Below, one piece after another: positions 49,801 through 61,800 of a DNA stretch of 64,000 bases. Both the position numbers and the translations under genes were made by a program. The stretch's first letter is position 1; every line of letters begins with the position of its first letter. The notes under the pieces are model-generated. The model made no database searches, was not told where the DNA came from, and saw nothing but the letters and a program-made list of their open reading frames with translations. The DNA is from Heliocidaris erythrogramma (lineage: Eukaryota > Echinodermata > Echinoidea > Camarodonta > Echinometridae): NCBI GenBank assembly GCA_025617745.1, contig CM046868.1:18542615-18606614 (forward strand), in the 5' to 3' direction.

Positions 49801-52800
49801 CCTGTCAGGGAATCTGCAAGACAGTCGGGGGTCTCTCTGATAGAGCCGCGGACTTTTTAATGTCCAGTCGTAGGGTTTCTACTAGGGAAATTTACAATTC
49901 CCGTCTCTCTGTCTTTTTCCTTTGGTGCAAAGAGAGAAATCAAACCCCTTCTAAGGCTCCTATTGGTTCAATTGCGGATTTCTTAATCTCGTTATTTGAC
50001 AAAGGGAGATCTATTTCTACTATCCGAGGCTACCGTTCGGCGATCGGGGCCATTCATTCAGGTTTTTCGGATGGTTCGGGGATTTCCAATTCCCCGCTAC
50101 TAAGCGGTTTGATTCGTTCGTTCTTTCTGAAACGACCTTCGTTTTCTAAGTTAGTGCCGTCTTGGAGTCTGCCTAAGGTCCTGGAGGCCTTGGCGAAACC
50201 TCCTTTTGAACCGTTAGGTGAAGCTTCGCTTCATCATCTTACGGTTATGACGCTCTTTTTGGTAGCTATTGCCTCTGGGCAGAGGCGCAGTACTCTTCAT
50301 GCTCTCTGTCTTACTCCTGGTCATGTTCGCTGGGAGAGAAAAGGTGTTAGATTGATTCCTAGGGCTTCTTTCGTTGCCAAGAATCAGACAGCTACCTCCG
50401 GTCCTGTTGAGATTTTTCTTTGTCCGCTTTCTGACCTTTCTTCGGTGCGTGAGGACAAAGTTTGGTGTCCTGTAAGGGCTCTCAAATGGTATATTGATAA
50501 GACTAAGTCTTTTCGTAAGGATGATCAGTTGTTCTTGATCACTAGAGAGCCTTTTTCTCCTGCCTCTCTGGATTCCATCTCTAGATGGATCGTTGAAGCT
50601 TTTAGGGCCGCTGGCACAGAGGCTCTTTTATCCGACAGTAAGCCTCGTGCTCATGATACTCGTAGTGTCAGCACTTCTTGGGCTCTGTTTCAAGGTGTGG
50701 CGCTTGTTGTTATTTTGAAGGCTGCTTATTGGCGTTCGCCCAATTCCTTCATCTCTTGCTACCTTAGGGATGTTCCCGCAGGTGAAGCTTTGTTTGCGTC
50801 AGCCACCTTGAAGGCCGCTGTGTCTTCTTTGTAGTCTTTGTAATCCTATTCCCTTCTGCTCGAAACATGCCTCCCGGTCTTTGAGTTGGCGCTGGTCTGG
50901 CATAATAGGTAGGTATATATGATTTATTGCAGTAAATTTGTAAAATCAGCACTGATTTTCTTATTTACTATATAAATCTATATACCTACCTATGACCCTC
51001 CCTCCTTCCCCTCACCTTGCAAGCAACATGTTTCTACTTGAGATTGCTCGCAAAAGAGGAAGATGGCCGTAGCGTGTTGACGCGCGTGAGTGGCGAAGGG
51101 GACAATAGGATTACGGGGGGTGCGCACAATATTGTGACTCATGTGTGTTAAATTCTCGAAGGGGTCCCGTAGTCAAGACTACAGGCATAATAGGTAGGTA
51201 TATAGATTTATATAGTAAATAAGAAAATCAGTGCTGATTTTACAAGTCTGTTCCAAAATGTTTGAAGATGATTGCATTATGCAATATTTCTAAGTTGAAC
51301 CATTATCATAAACTGCAGTGCATCTAAAAAGTTTATAATATTGCACAAATACCTAAAATAATAGGTACCAAAGTGGCAAATCGTCAGTTCATAGAAATAC
51401 TTTATACATTGAATATGTTCAGAACAAAATGATTAACATGTGCATTTCTATAGGTAAAAATCATCAAAATTCACTTCCAAGAATGAGGTTTCTTTATTGA
51501 TTGAGGGCGTTATTTGTCATCATGCACCTCTGTCGTTTGACATACATGTGTTTTTAACTTAATTGGATTTTGAAATAATAGTGCTACTTTCCTGAAGAAG
51601 ATCCAGAATTGATTGTAATCATGACGTGAATAATATTTGTACGAGTTCCTGTCAATCACCTTAACCAAATTTGACAGTAATTGTTGAGAACATCATGGCT
51701 GGTAGAATATAGATAGTATATCACTCCTTGAAGTTCCTCCATGCCATCAGTGATTTAATGTGGTAATCTTTGAGTGTGCTATGACTACATATATTCTCAC
51801 ATGCCCGCAATTATATATCGCAAACACTTTCTTCCTAACTCCTGGCAATTTTCATTTTTACAAACAAACCTCAGACTTCTTGTCAGTTGTCATCACCATC
51901 ATACAATGGAAAGCAATATTTTGCCTGTTTGATGTTGTGAAAGTGTTACATTTTACGACTTCTTGGCTAGACTTTCTTTGTCTTCCCCGTGTCTGGAATT
52001 TCTTGCACTGATTCCTAAAATCTTTGTTCTTAGTTGTTAAAGGTACTAGTAATATTTGCAGTGAAATCCTTACCTGTATTAAAGCCTTCAGAGTCTTTCC
52101 ACATTTACAAAATCCGGGAAGTCAAAAAAGAGCCAAAATTTCTGTCAATGGTTTGCAATGCAAAAAAAAAACTGAACATAATATTTGACTTAAATGTAAC
52201 CCTGCAAATGATTTTTCCCCCTGTATATTACTCATTGCTTGTGCTTCCTTATAATCTGAAAATATATAACTTGAGTTTTGTTGCTTCTCAAACTGGCTTG
52301 TAGAGTAATCTGTGATAAATAGCGAATTTAAAAGAAGGATGCTGTCGTATTGGATCATGAGTATCGAGCACAGTAGCAACAAGGTAGGATTAAGCCAGCC
52401 AATACTTGTATCGATGATTGGCAGGAAGGGATTAGCATAATTGGTGTTTAAATCTTTTAATTCCTGAAGATATGTAGAGTTTGGTTCCTATCCAAAATGT
52501 CCGATCAGCACTCAATGTAAATTATAACATGGTTACACATTATATGTGGGTGTAGTTTCTTGATGTTTTCAGATGTACTTGTCAAATTTTGTTTTGTATC
52601 AAGATGGTAAGATGCCTGTTCCTGTTATGTTGTACAAGCAACCACTGTTTATGAAATGTTTTTGATTCTGGAAGATTTGTGATTATTCTTTTTGAAAGTG
52701 ATAAGTGTTTAACCATGGAACTGTCAACATTTGGTATCATATGTTAGGAAAAGCAACATTTATTTTGATCTGTTGCCAAAAAATAGCGATTAATTATACC

Positions 52801-55800
52801 ACCCCCAACTTTTGCACTTCCTTGCTGCATTTTGGATGTTCAGTTTTTTAATAACAAGTAGTGGGAGTGAGATGGGTGGGGGGGGGGGGGTTAAAATGAA
52901 TTGAGGTTAAAATATATTTGATTTTTTGTCATATCTAGTGTGCAAAATTTGCATCTGAAGGCCATTCACATGAAATACAAAATGAGGCATTCATCCAGGG
53001 CTTGACACATACATGTATGGGTCTGGTGCAAGTGGGCCCCTGAAGTCGAGCTGTGGACCCCCCCCCCACCCCCCCCCCCCCCACTTTAAACAAGTTTTAA
53101 TGGGGAGCCCATGCCAAGAGTGTGAAATGTTAATCCGTACCCTCTGTTCATAAAGATAGTGTGGAGTTATAAGATATGTTTTTTCTCAAGAAAATCGCCT
53201 TTTTATCTTATTTTTCTTTGTTTTTGACAGTTGCCTTCTGTAGATACACAAATAGCTGGAGTGGAGGAAGCCAATATGTTAACTGTAAACATTACAGAAG
53301 AGGTATGTATTTTATACGTGTATTACAGGAAAAGGCAGGACAAGAATTTTCTAATTTATTAATTTGTTTATATAGTTTTTAAAATCTATTTATTCACTTC
53401 TTTCTTTCTTTCTTTTGCTATTTATACATTTATTAATTTATGCATTGACATAGTAATTTATTCATTCATTTATTTTTATATACTTGTTTATTTGAGTAGT
53501 TGTTCATTTAATTATTTCTTTCTTTATTTCTTTATTTCTTTATTTCTTTATTTTACTTATTCATTGTTATAAATCAATTTATTGGGAGTATGAAGCCAAT
53601 GAAGGAAAAACAAACCCTGTGGCGCGGAACCAAACTCCAAGTTCGGTTGCACGCCGGCCATAATTCTATGCGAGAGTGTACGGGTGCTTCACTGGTCTCC
53701 TCACATGTTACTGTTTTATTTATTGGGAGGTAGTTCAACTTGCAATATCTCTTTCTAGAATCCACATTTAAAGCTCATATTTCAAATATAGTATAGCAAC
53801 GTGGAACACTTAATATACAGAGCAAAAATGTTTTTTGTGATTAGTACCATTTATAGAATTAAAGAATTTGTTCACTTCTAAAACCTTTGCGTACATTCCA
53901 AATAAGCTTCTTTATAACTTTTTAGAAATATACCCTCAGACCTGTTGTTTATAAAGAATACAAAAATAATAGTAATAGCACAGGTGACTCCTGTATGGAT
54001 TATTCACAAATTAAAAAAGGATACAGCCAAAGTTGATTATAGATAAAGGAACCTCACATACAATGTGTGCAATGGCCACATGTATTTTAGTCTTCTCTGA
54101 TGAGTCACAGAAGAATGGCTTGTTTGTATTGTCGGTCAGACATTGCATAAAGATGGCAGAAGCTGTTTTCATCTCCTAAACTTTTCCCCCCATTTTTGAT
54201 ATCCTTTAAATACCTGTTTGATAATACAAACTCAAAACAGTTGTTTTCTGAAAAAAAAAGTAGCATTGATGACTTGGCGTAAGGATTATTCCAGATTGAA
54301 AATGCTTTCGGCTAAAGATGCTGATTTTGATAGTGGGACCTCATGATGTTACATTCACATTTATTTTGGTGTCTTTGTAGTGAGTCAGAGAAGTGAGAGT
54401 TGTGTGTATCTATGAGGATCATTGGATTACTCCATGACTACATTGTTATCCAATCCAAAAGTTTATTCCGAGACCTTTCTCTGCCACCCCTAACAATTGT
54501 GGTTTCAGCTATATTTGAATGATTTTCTTGTTTCCTGTTTCATTGAAATTAATAATCCCTAGATGCCCCATCCCCCCATCCCTCCTTTCCCCTCTCCAAT
54601 TAGCCAATTAGTTAGTTTGTTGCTTATAATTCTATTTTCACTTTGAGATTGTTTTCCCACTTTGAACAGTTGTGGTTTCAGCAATATTCTCTTTATTGTT
54701 GTCCCATCTCCTCTACAGGAATGGTCCCTAGATACCCTCTATCAACACCATCCCTCCTTTCCCCTCTCCTATCTTTTGTTGCTTCCTATTTCTATAATTC
54801 TATTTTCATTTTGAGATCCCTTTTCCACTTTGAAACAGTTGTGGTTTCAGCAGTATTCTCATTATTATCTTCCCCTGCTTTATACAGTAGAGGTGTTGTG
54901 GTCTAGTGGATAAGTCACTGGACTGCAGATCATAAGGTACGGGTTCGAATCCCACCGCGGCACTAACGTCCTTTGGCAAGACACTAATCTACATTTGCCA
55001 CTCTCCACCCAGGTGTAAATGGGTACCTGATATACTTCAGCGCTAGTTACTTTGGTGGCTCGGCTATAACCGGGGTAATAATGTCTAAGCACCATGAGCG
55101 TCACTGCGTGATGGATATGAGCGCTATATAAGTGGCCATTATTTACATGTATGGATGGTCCTTATATACCCCATCACCCAAAGTAGCCAGCGCTAACTCT
55201 ATGTTTTTACATCTTTTTTCTTCAGCTATTCCTATTTGTAGTGTAGGCAAAATGAAGAGAAAATTGATATGAACAAGCGATGAGGAACAAAGATATACTA
55301 ATAAATCTTATCCTTTTTAGCTAGTCCTGTATTTGTTCAACGTGTAACTCTCTTTCTAAGTAATATCTCCTATTCCCAATAAGGAGAATATCTGCATTGA
55401 TATCTGCTTTAATACGTATCTTTCTCACCAAAGTGCATCATTTTATAATCTTTGTCCTGTAGTAATTCCTGTGTGTACTTCAGCTATTAAGAAGTAAAGG
55501 GAAACAATACAGACGAACAATAGTGAACATAGGAGATATGCTAATGAATCTTATCCGCTTATGAAAACCAACCCCCATCACATTTGTTCTCTTGATTGTT
55601 CTCTCTATTACTAATCTTAAAAAGTATCTACATGTACCTATTGATAAGGAGATCTGCATCGATATGTACTTCTTTTCCATTATGTTTATCAAGATGCATG
55701 ACTGTTAATCTTTGTCACCAGTTTTTCCTATGTGCAGATCAGAAAAGATTATTGAAAAGGGAAAAGGATACAGGAGATCTGCTTAATGACTCCCATGCGC

Positions 55801-58800
55801 TAATGAAACCGGCCCCCATCACAATTATTCTCAATTGTTCTTTCCCTATCTCACTACCCAATCCAGATTTCCATTGATAATATCTTATTTTCCTTTAAAT
55901 ACTTCATCAAGGTGCATGGCTTTTTATCTTGGTCGGCAGCTTTTCCCATTTGTAGAGAGTAATGAAAAATTGAAGAAGGAAATGGGAACAAAGCACAGGA
56001 GACATGCTCATTAATTTTATCCATCGATCAATCTTTGCCACTTTGTAATAATTTTCAGTTGCTCTCTGTTTCTTCCAAACTTTTATCTTCTTCTCATCTT
56101 TCCAAATGTTTCCAAATAATAATAATAACCCACTCCAAATTTTATTAATCGAAATGGAAATTCTTTTTGCCCAATTGATCGTGGGCCCGGCAGCCACTGT
56201 GCAGCGCCAGATCGACGTTGCTCTATCCTTTCAATTGTTGAACGCCAAACAAGGTAGCAGCAACTCCCATTTTTAACGTCTTTTGGTATGACGCGGCCGA
56301 GGTTCGAACCCACGACCTCCCGATTGTGAGGCGGACGCTCTACTGACTGAGCCAACACATCGGTATCTACCCATTAATGAAGAGGTCCCCACTGATATCT
56401 GCTTATTTCTCTCTGTATTTTACAAACCTACAAGAGTCTATCCAAGGAGTTATCACAGAACTGGAGTTACAGCAGAAGCGAGCTTCTTTGAACCGGGTTT
56501 GATGCCGCGCCATAAACTCAGCGGGTGTTCTTCAGTGATTTACTACAGCTGTTTACTTGGGTCTGGTGCCGAGGCTGGATCTGCGCATGCTCATCTTCAG
56601 CCGATCGAGTTAACTGACGGCATTTTAGCTTCTTGCTTTTTGGGAAAATCGCAAACGCAGAGTATAAACACAAGGATAATATCACTTTAGACAAGGAATT
56701 ACTGTTCTTGTCGGAAATCGATGAATTGGGAGTACAACTAGATGAATGGGAAATTGGATATAGTGGGGAGATAATTTTCTAACTCTATATAGATCTAGAT
56801 ATCTTTGAAAAGACAAGTAGACTACAGTACCTCCTGCATCGGTATAGTGTAGCTCTGCCGGGCTGGCTCTTTCAGCGCGCGGAGCTGCCCCGCCAGTCTT
56901 GCCGGTGTGGTGGTGTGGCTGAGCTGCGTGGGGGAAGTCCGTGTGAACGCTACCATTTTGTTACCCTATTCTCTGATCTCTATTTTGTTGCTTAACCAAG
57001 GAGTTATAAATGCCCCCCCCCCCAAAAAAAAAAAAAGAAAGGAATCTGTAATTTGTCATGCTGGGGGTAGGGGAAAATCTGGCAAGCAGGAGCATCTCTA
57101 AGTTAAGTAAGTTAATTTGGAATTTCGACATTCTGTTTTTTCCTTGTCGGCAAATGTAAAACTCTGAAGACCCTTTTTAAAATATATATTTATTATATAT
57201 TTTCATTTTCCTTCATGGGGCATTTTCAGTTACCTTGCCAGTGAATTTGCTCCAGCATCCTCATTCAGAATATTCTACTATAGTGATGCCACTGAATAAA
57301 AACTCAGAATTACACTATATTTATGATTTTTGTTTATTGTCTGCATATTCTCTGAATCTTAATTTTGAAACAGCTACGGGTCTACAAAGAGTTGGAACAA
57401 GAAACACTAACTAGGGATAAATTTTATTTCGGTTAACTTACTCCCCTAGATTAATCCAGCAAATCCACCTCAACGTACCATGCCATATTGACGTTATGAA
57501 ATTGGCATTATTATTGACTTTGTGAGTCAGTCAGCGTTTATACTCGCAGTCACAGTCGCAGAGACAGACTCTCACTGCCACTGTCTCAAACACGTGGGAG
57601 ACATCTACTTTGTCATGATTCATTTCAATAATTGATAAAAAGAAGTAAGGTGCAACAGGGAAATAGTCAAAATTTATTAGTAAAACCATAGAAATTAGTA
57701 CGTAAAAGACAACATACACAGAAAAGCACGAGTGGGACTGAATGAATCCCACTTGGCAGACGACAAAAGAATTCGCAGACGAGAGTCGACTCCGAGAGAA
57801 CGACCATTGCATTCATGTATTTTCTATTATGATGACACGCGTTGACACTCTAATGACAAGGTGGGTCTTGATCAAAAAGATATGCTCTTTCCGAAGAGAT
57901 ATGTTTTGAATGTTGCAGAATTTGGGAACATATTATTAGATAAATATGAAAATGATATCTAAAATATTGATATTTATAGAAAACATGTCATAACTCATCC
58001 ATTTCTGGACATATTTTGACAAAATAAGCATCTGTGAATTTAGAATTTTGCGGAGCTCAAGATACAACCTACTGCGCATATAATGAGAGCAACAAACTCT
58101 ACTGCGCAAGGGTGAACTGATTGTTAGTTCACATTCACTGAAAAATTTATTTTTTAGCGAGGGAATTGTCAAGATCGAGCAATAAGAGCGGAGCGGTACT
58201 TTGATTTCGGGTCTTATCTCTTGCGTTGCGTAACACTTTTGGTCGTAAAAAATTGTGTTGTGACTCCAGTTCTGTGATAACTCCTTAGTCTATCTAAGAA
58301 GTCACTGAAGGCATACCACCTATCCTATCTGTAAATAATCTTTTCCACCTTGAGAAACAATTTTGAATTGTTTCACTGTTTCTTCCAAACTTGTATCTCC
58401 TCATCTGCCTATTAATGAAGAGATCCGGATTGATATCTGCTTATTTCTCTCTATATATTACGAACCTGCAAAAGTCTATCTCTGACTCCAGGCATTCCTG
58501 TTTGCAGCTGAGAAAAAAAAAAATCATGTTGAAACTCATGATGAGGCTCAGGAGATACATTGATTAACCCTATCTGGTCCCTGTTTCATATAACTTGATA
58601 TTAATAACAAGTTGCAATAACTGTTATAAGCTACTGAAATTCGTGCATCTGATTGGCTGAAAGCAATTTTGTCTTAGAAATGTGGCAGTTGATACTGATA
58701 ACAAGTTTGATGAAACAGGGCCCTGATAATGAAATACTTCTCTCCTATCATTTCTTATTCATCTACCCACTAATAAAAGAGATTTCCCCTGATACGTTCT

Positions 58801-61800
58801 ACCACTCCAATCAAACGGAAGCAGTCCCCGAAGGCATATCACCTACCCTCTCCCACTCCACCCCCACCCCCCCAACCGTACCCCTCTAACCTCCCATGTG
58901 GCCCCCCTTGGGATATAATATAGTGGTTCCTCTGTGCATCCTCAGTCAGGAACCATTTGGCACCCTCCTTTCCTGCTTACCCCTCTCCATACCCTTCTCC
59001 AGCACCCTTCTCCCCAGCTCTTGAATCTCTCCCATCCCTTTTGTGTTAGGATCTCGTCCCCGTTGAGTCAATTGCAGACCCCATTCTGTCATGTTGCTTT
59101 AAAGGTAATCTGGAGTTTTGGTTATGATGATGAAAATAAGATTGCGACAGAATTCAACAAAATCTACACTACATGTTGAAGATAAGAAATAGATTATATC
59201 TGAAAAACAAATTTCATAGAAAATTTCTATAATTTTGTGAATTAGAAAAAGAAAGATGAAGAAATCAGGATGATAAACCTTGTCAAAGGAATATGCCGTC
59301 CGTGTGTGCATATCATTGCTGGTGTTTTTCTGTGTATCTGATTTCTAACATGCTTTTATGATTAAAACACTTTTAGAATTTGTCCAAACAACCAATTTAC
59401 CCCATGAGAAATAGTTCTGAATGACTCCAAGACTGTTCCATGATGTGGAATCCCGACACCGACATGTAGATTTCAAGATGACCTTTAAAGTTATCACAAC
59501 ATTGTGAAAGAAATAGAGAATTCCCTCAGTCATCCTGTAACACTGACATTCATTACATGCCGATGTGCTTCAAACCTAAATGGGTTGGTGGCAGGATATT
59601 AAATCACACAAGCATAATACAATTTCTAGACGGAAAGGTGCGTGCGTGCACAAAACTGAAAAAATAGGATTAGGAGACCTGTGTCTTTTGGGACATTTTA
59701 CGTTTTTATATTCGCTTGATATCAATTTCAACCTGTTGCATTATTCACATTCTTGTGACGATTTGATACTTGAGATTTGTCGATGCATGATTAATATATC
59801 TGTGACTGTTTGTTGAGAGTTCATTCTGGGCACGTTTGATGCTGATCCCTGTGATTTTGTGCCATGTGTCGGACAGCAATGCAGTAGGGAGCATCTCACA
59901 AAATGAATTATTCATGAATGAAACTGATTCTAAATCCCTACGTACCCACACAAAATAGGGAAGCATTGTGGCCTGGATTGAATCTATCTATTACATCCAT
60001 ATTACAAGATAAATCTGAGGAAATTATTCAGTGATTGTATGCAGTTGTTATTCCAGAACTGTACTGAACCCGAGTAAACCTTCATGATGACGATTGACGA
60101 TGTTTGTCAAAAGATTTGAAAAGGCAAAAATGAATTTGACTGCCATAGCAGTTTCCCAAATATGTAAAGTTATCTCATTTCAATGAATCTAATGAGCAGA
60201 TCCTTTTCCTTAAATATTTTCATTAATACAAATGCCTACAGTATTCAAACCAATAGAACTACATGTATGCATGTAGGTACATGGATTCATTGGTAAAAGA
60301 GATTAGTTGAAGTTTGTACACATGTACATGTCTTACGATAAATTTTCTGTTGTGTATTTGAAAGGTAATTTGTCTGTAACTGTAGCCAAAAACAGCAATT
60401 ATTTCCTTGTTTTAGTTTGATTTTGTGTTGTGTTTGAAGTGAAATTGTCTGTATATTTACATTCATATTTTGATTACTTTAGACTTTAGTGTACAAAGTG
60501 ACATAACAGTGGTCCCTAATGCTTGTGACTCCATATATTTTCAATACTGTAAACCCGAAACTTTCACATGCATTTTATGCTTGGGAATTTCATGAGTGTT
60601 TGAGATTTTCATGCCGCAAAATCATTGAATAATAATTGACCTACATGTAACACTAAATTTGTGCTAACCGTGAAAGATTCTTGCAATGAAAATGGCTGTT
60701 GCTTACCATTCAAGCAAGTTTTGTGTCGTGAACGTTTCTGGTATGACAGTAATGTGCATATTTTGATTATCTTTCAAAATAGGGATTGGAGATCACAGCC
60801 AAGAAAATATATATATTATTTAGAAACTAAAAATAACGAGAAATGCACTGGTGTAAATATTTCGTGGGTAAAGGTATTGCTCATGAGAAGTAATGACATT
60901 CTCTGTTGATGATAAATCAATGAATATTATTTGTTCATCATCCATTTGAAAAAAAAGCATGATCAATTATTAGAATAATAACATCATTGTTATTGATGTT
61001 TACATGTACTTTAAACTTCCAATGCATGTAACTTTTTGCACAATTCTTTTTCACAGATCAATGCTGTACTAAATGACATTCCACGCCAGATCACAGTAAT
61101 GACAGAAACTGATGTTCAAACTGCTCTAGAGGAACTCGATAAAACTGAGCAGGAAGTGAAAAGCAGCTTTGATGAGATCAATAAAACAATATCAGATGTG
61201 AGAAAATTGTATTCTTGTATTTCAATGCCCATTTAATACACACAAGGCATCATTTTGATTGCATTATTACCTGCGCTAATCGATCCTGTGAATGCAATTG
61301 ATTAGCCCTTAATGCCATTAATTCAATGCAGTGTTCACACTGTTCATTTTGCATTTACTTCTTGTACGGTGTAACGTTCACACGGCGCATGAAATACCGC
61401 GCTGTTTATTCCTACATCAGTAAAATGATGCTTTGTATGCAACGGGCTCAATGTAGATACATGTACATGTATCTATGTAACATTGGTTGTGTCTGATCAA
61501 TTTTGATATAAATACAATATAAATTATTGTAGTAAAATATTCAGGACAAATTTCATTCAACAAAGCTATCAGATTTAGGAAGAATTTTCAAATACAGGTG
61601 TGGTGTATGTTTAAAAAAAGAAATAAGAAATAGATAAATGACGTATGAAAGCAATAGAAATTACACAACTATTTCTCAAGATACAACATATCAAAGAAAT
61701 ATGTTGATATTTATAACTGTACATGTACAGGTCTCTATTACTGTAATGTGATTGGTCATTTTGAAGTAACTCAGTTGTTCGTAAATTTTATGTGTAAACA

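Larger units (their letters stand above)
45318..51245 (+). mobile_element. DIRS-type tyrosine-recombinase retrotransposon (5928 bp)
   Basis: Inverted terminal repeats (45336-45487 and 51053-51204), an internal complementary region (50899-50993), and coding order gag, reverse transcriptase, RNase H, methyltransferase-like segment, tyrosine recombinase identify a DIRS1-like element rather than Ngaro or PAT, which have split direct repeats. The boundaries come from the internal complementary region, which joins the complement of the right end (ending TTTTACAA) to that of the left end (starting ATTTACTGC). No target duplication flanks the element, as expected for recombinase-mediated insertion. 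It sits in sense orientation inside prominin intron 7. RT/RNase H is disrupted, so this copy is not autonomous. Confidence 0.93.
42678..53230. other. Prominin intron 7 (10.6 kb, split by a DIRS element)
   Basis: Without the 5.9-kb DIRS insertion the intron would be about 4.6 kb. Left of the insertion are a C homopolymer (43497-43513) and an F-family MITE fragment near 45022-45180 (GGGCAATCCAACCTTTAAAATTAGC). Right of it (51.25-53.2 kb) there is only AT-rich DNA and C/G homopolymers near 52878 and 53059. Confidence 0.75.
55200..58830 (+). repeat. Tandem array, about 240-bp unit, interrupted
   Basis: Markers TTCCTATTTGTAG, AAGGAGAATATCTGCATTGATATCTGC and CATGCTAATGAATCTTATCC recur near 55224, 55463, 55721, 55942 and 58492. 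The units are diverged. The long gap between the last two is explained by the SINE at 56113-56364 and the hAT-like element at 56443-58286. Confidence 0.7.
53303..61056. other. Prominin intron 8 (7.75 kb)
   Basis: A GT-AG intron with T-rich simple sequence (53390-53560), R1 copy 3 (53580-53840, minus), a 171-bp tandem repeat (54.48-55.20 kb), a 240-bp tandem array (55.20-58.83 kb) broken by a SINE and a hAT-like element, and MITE M copy 4 (58.58 kb). From 58.9 to 61.0 kb I see nothing identifiable except a GTAAACCCGAAACTTTC-type fragment near 60548. Confidence 0.7.

Noticed and set aside
48571-49860. 429-codon + strand frame over the DIRS RNase H region
   Set aside because: Only its first 40 residues (after YLDDWLL) are in the true RT frame. 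The rest is a Ser/Cys-rich shadow of the RNase H frame.
54889-54965. Possible functional tRNA gene
   Set aside because: A and B boxes are present, but no clover-leaf with a proper acceptor stem and no terminator follow. A conserved SINE body continues instead.
56083-56358. 91-codon minus-strand frame beginning LAQSVERPPHNREVVGSN
   Set aside because: This peptide is the well-known spurious translation of a tRNA-derived SINE head (A box to B box). The DNA is annotated as a SINE instead.
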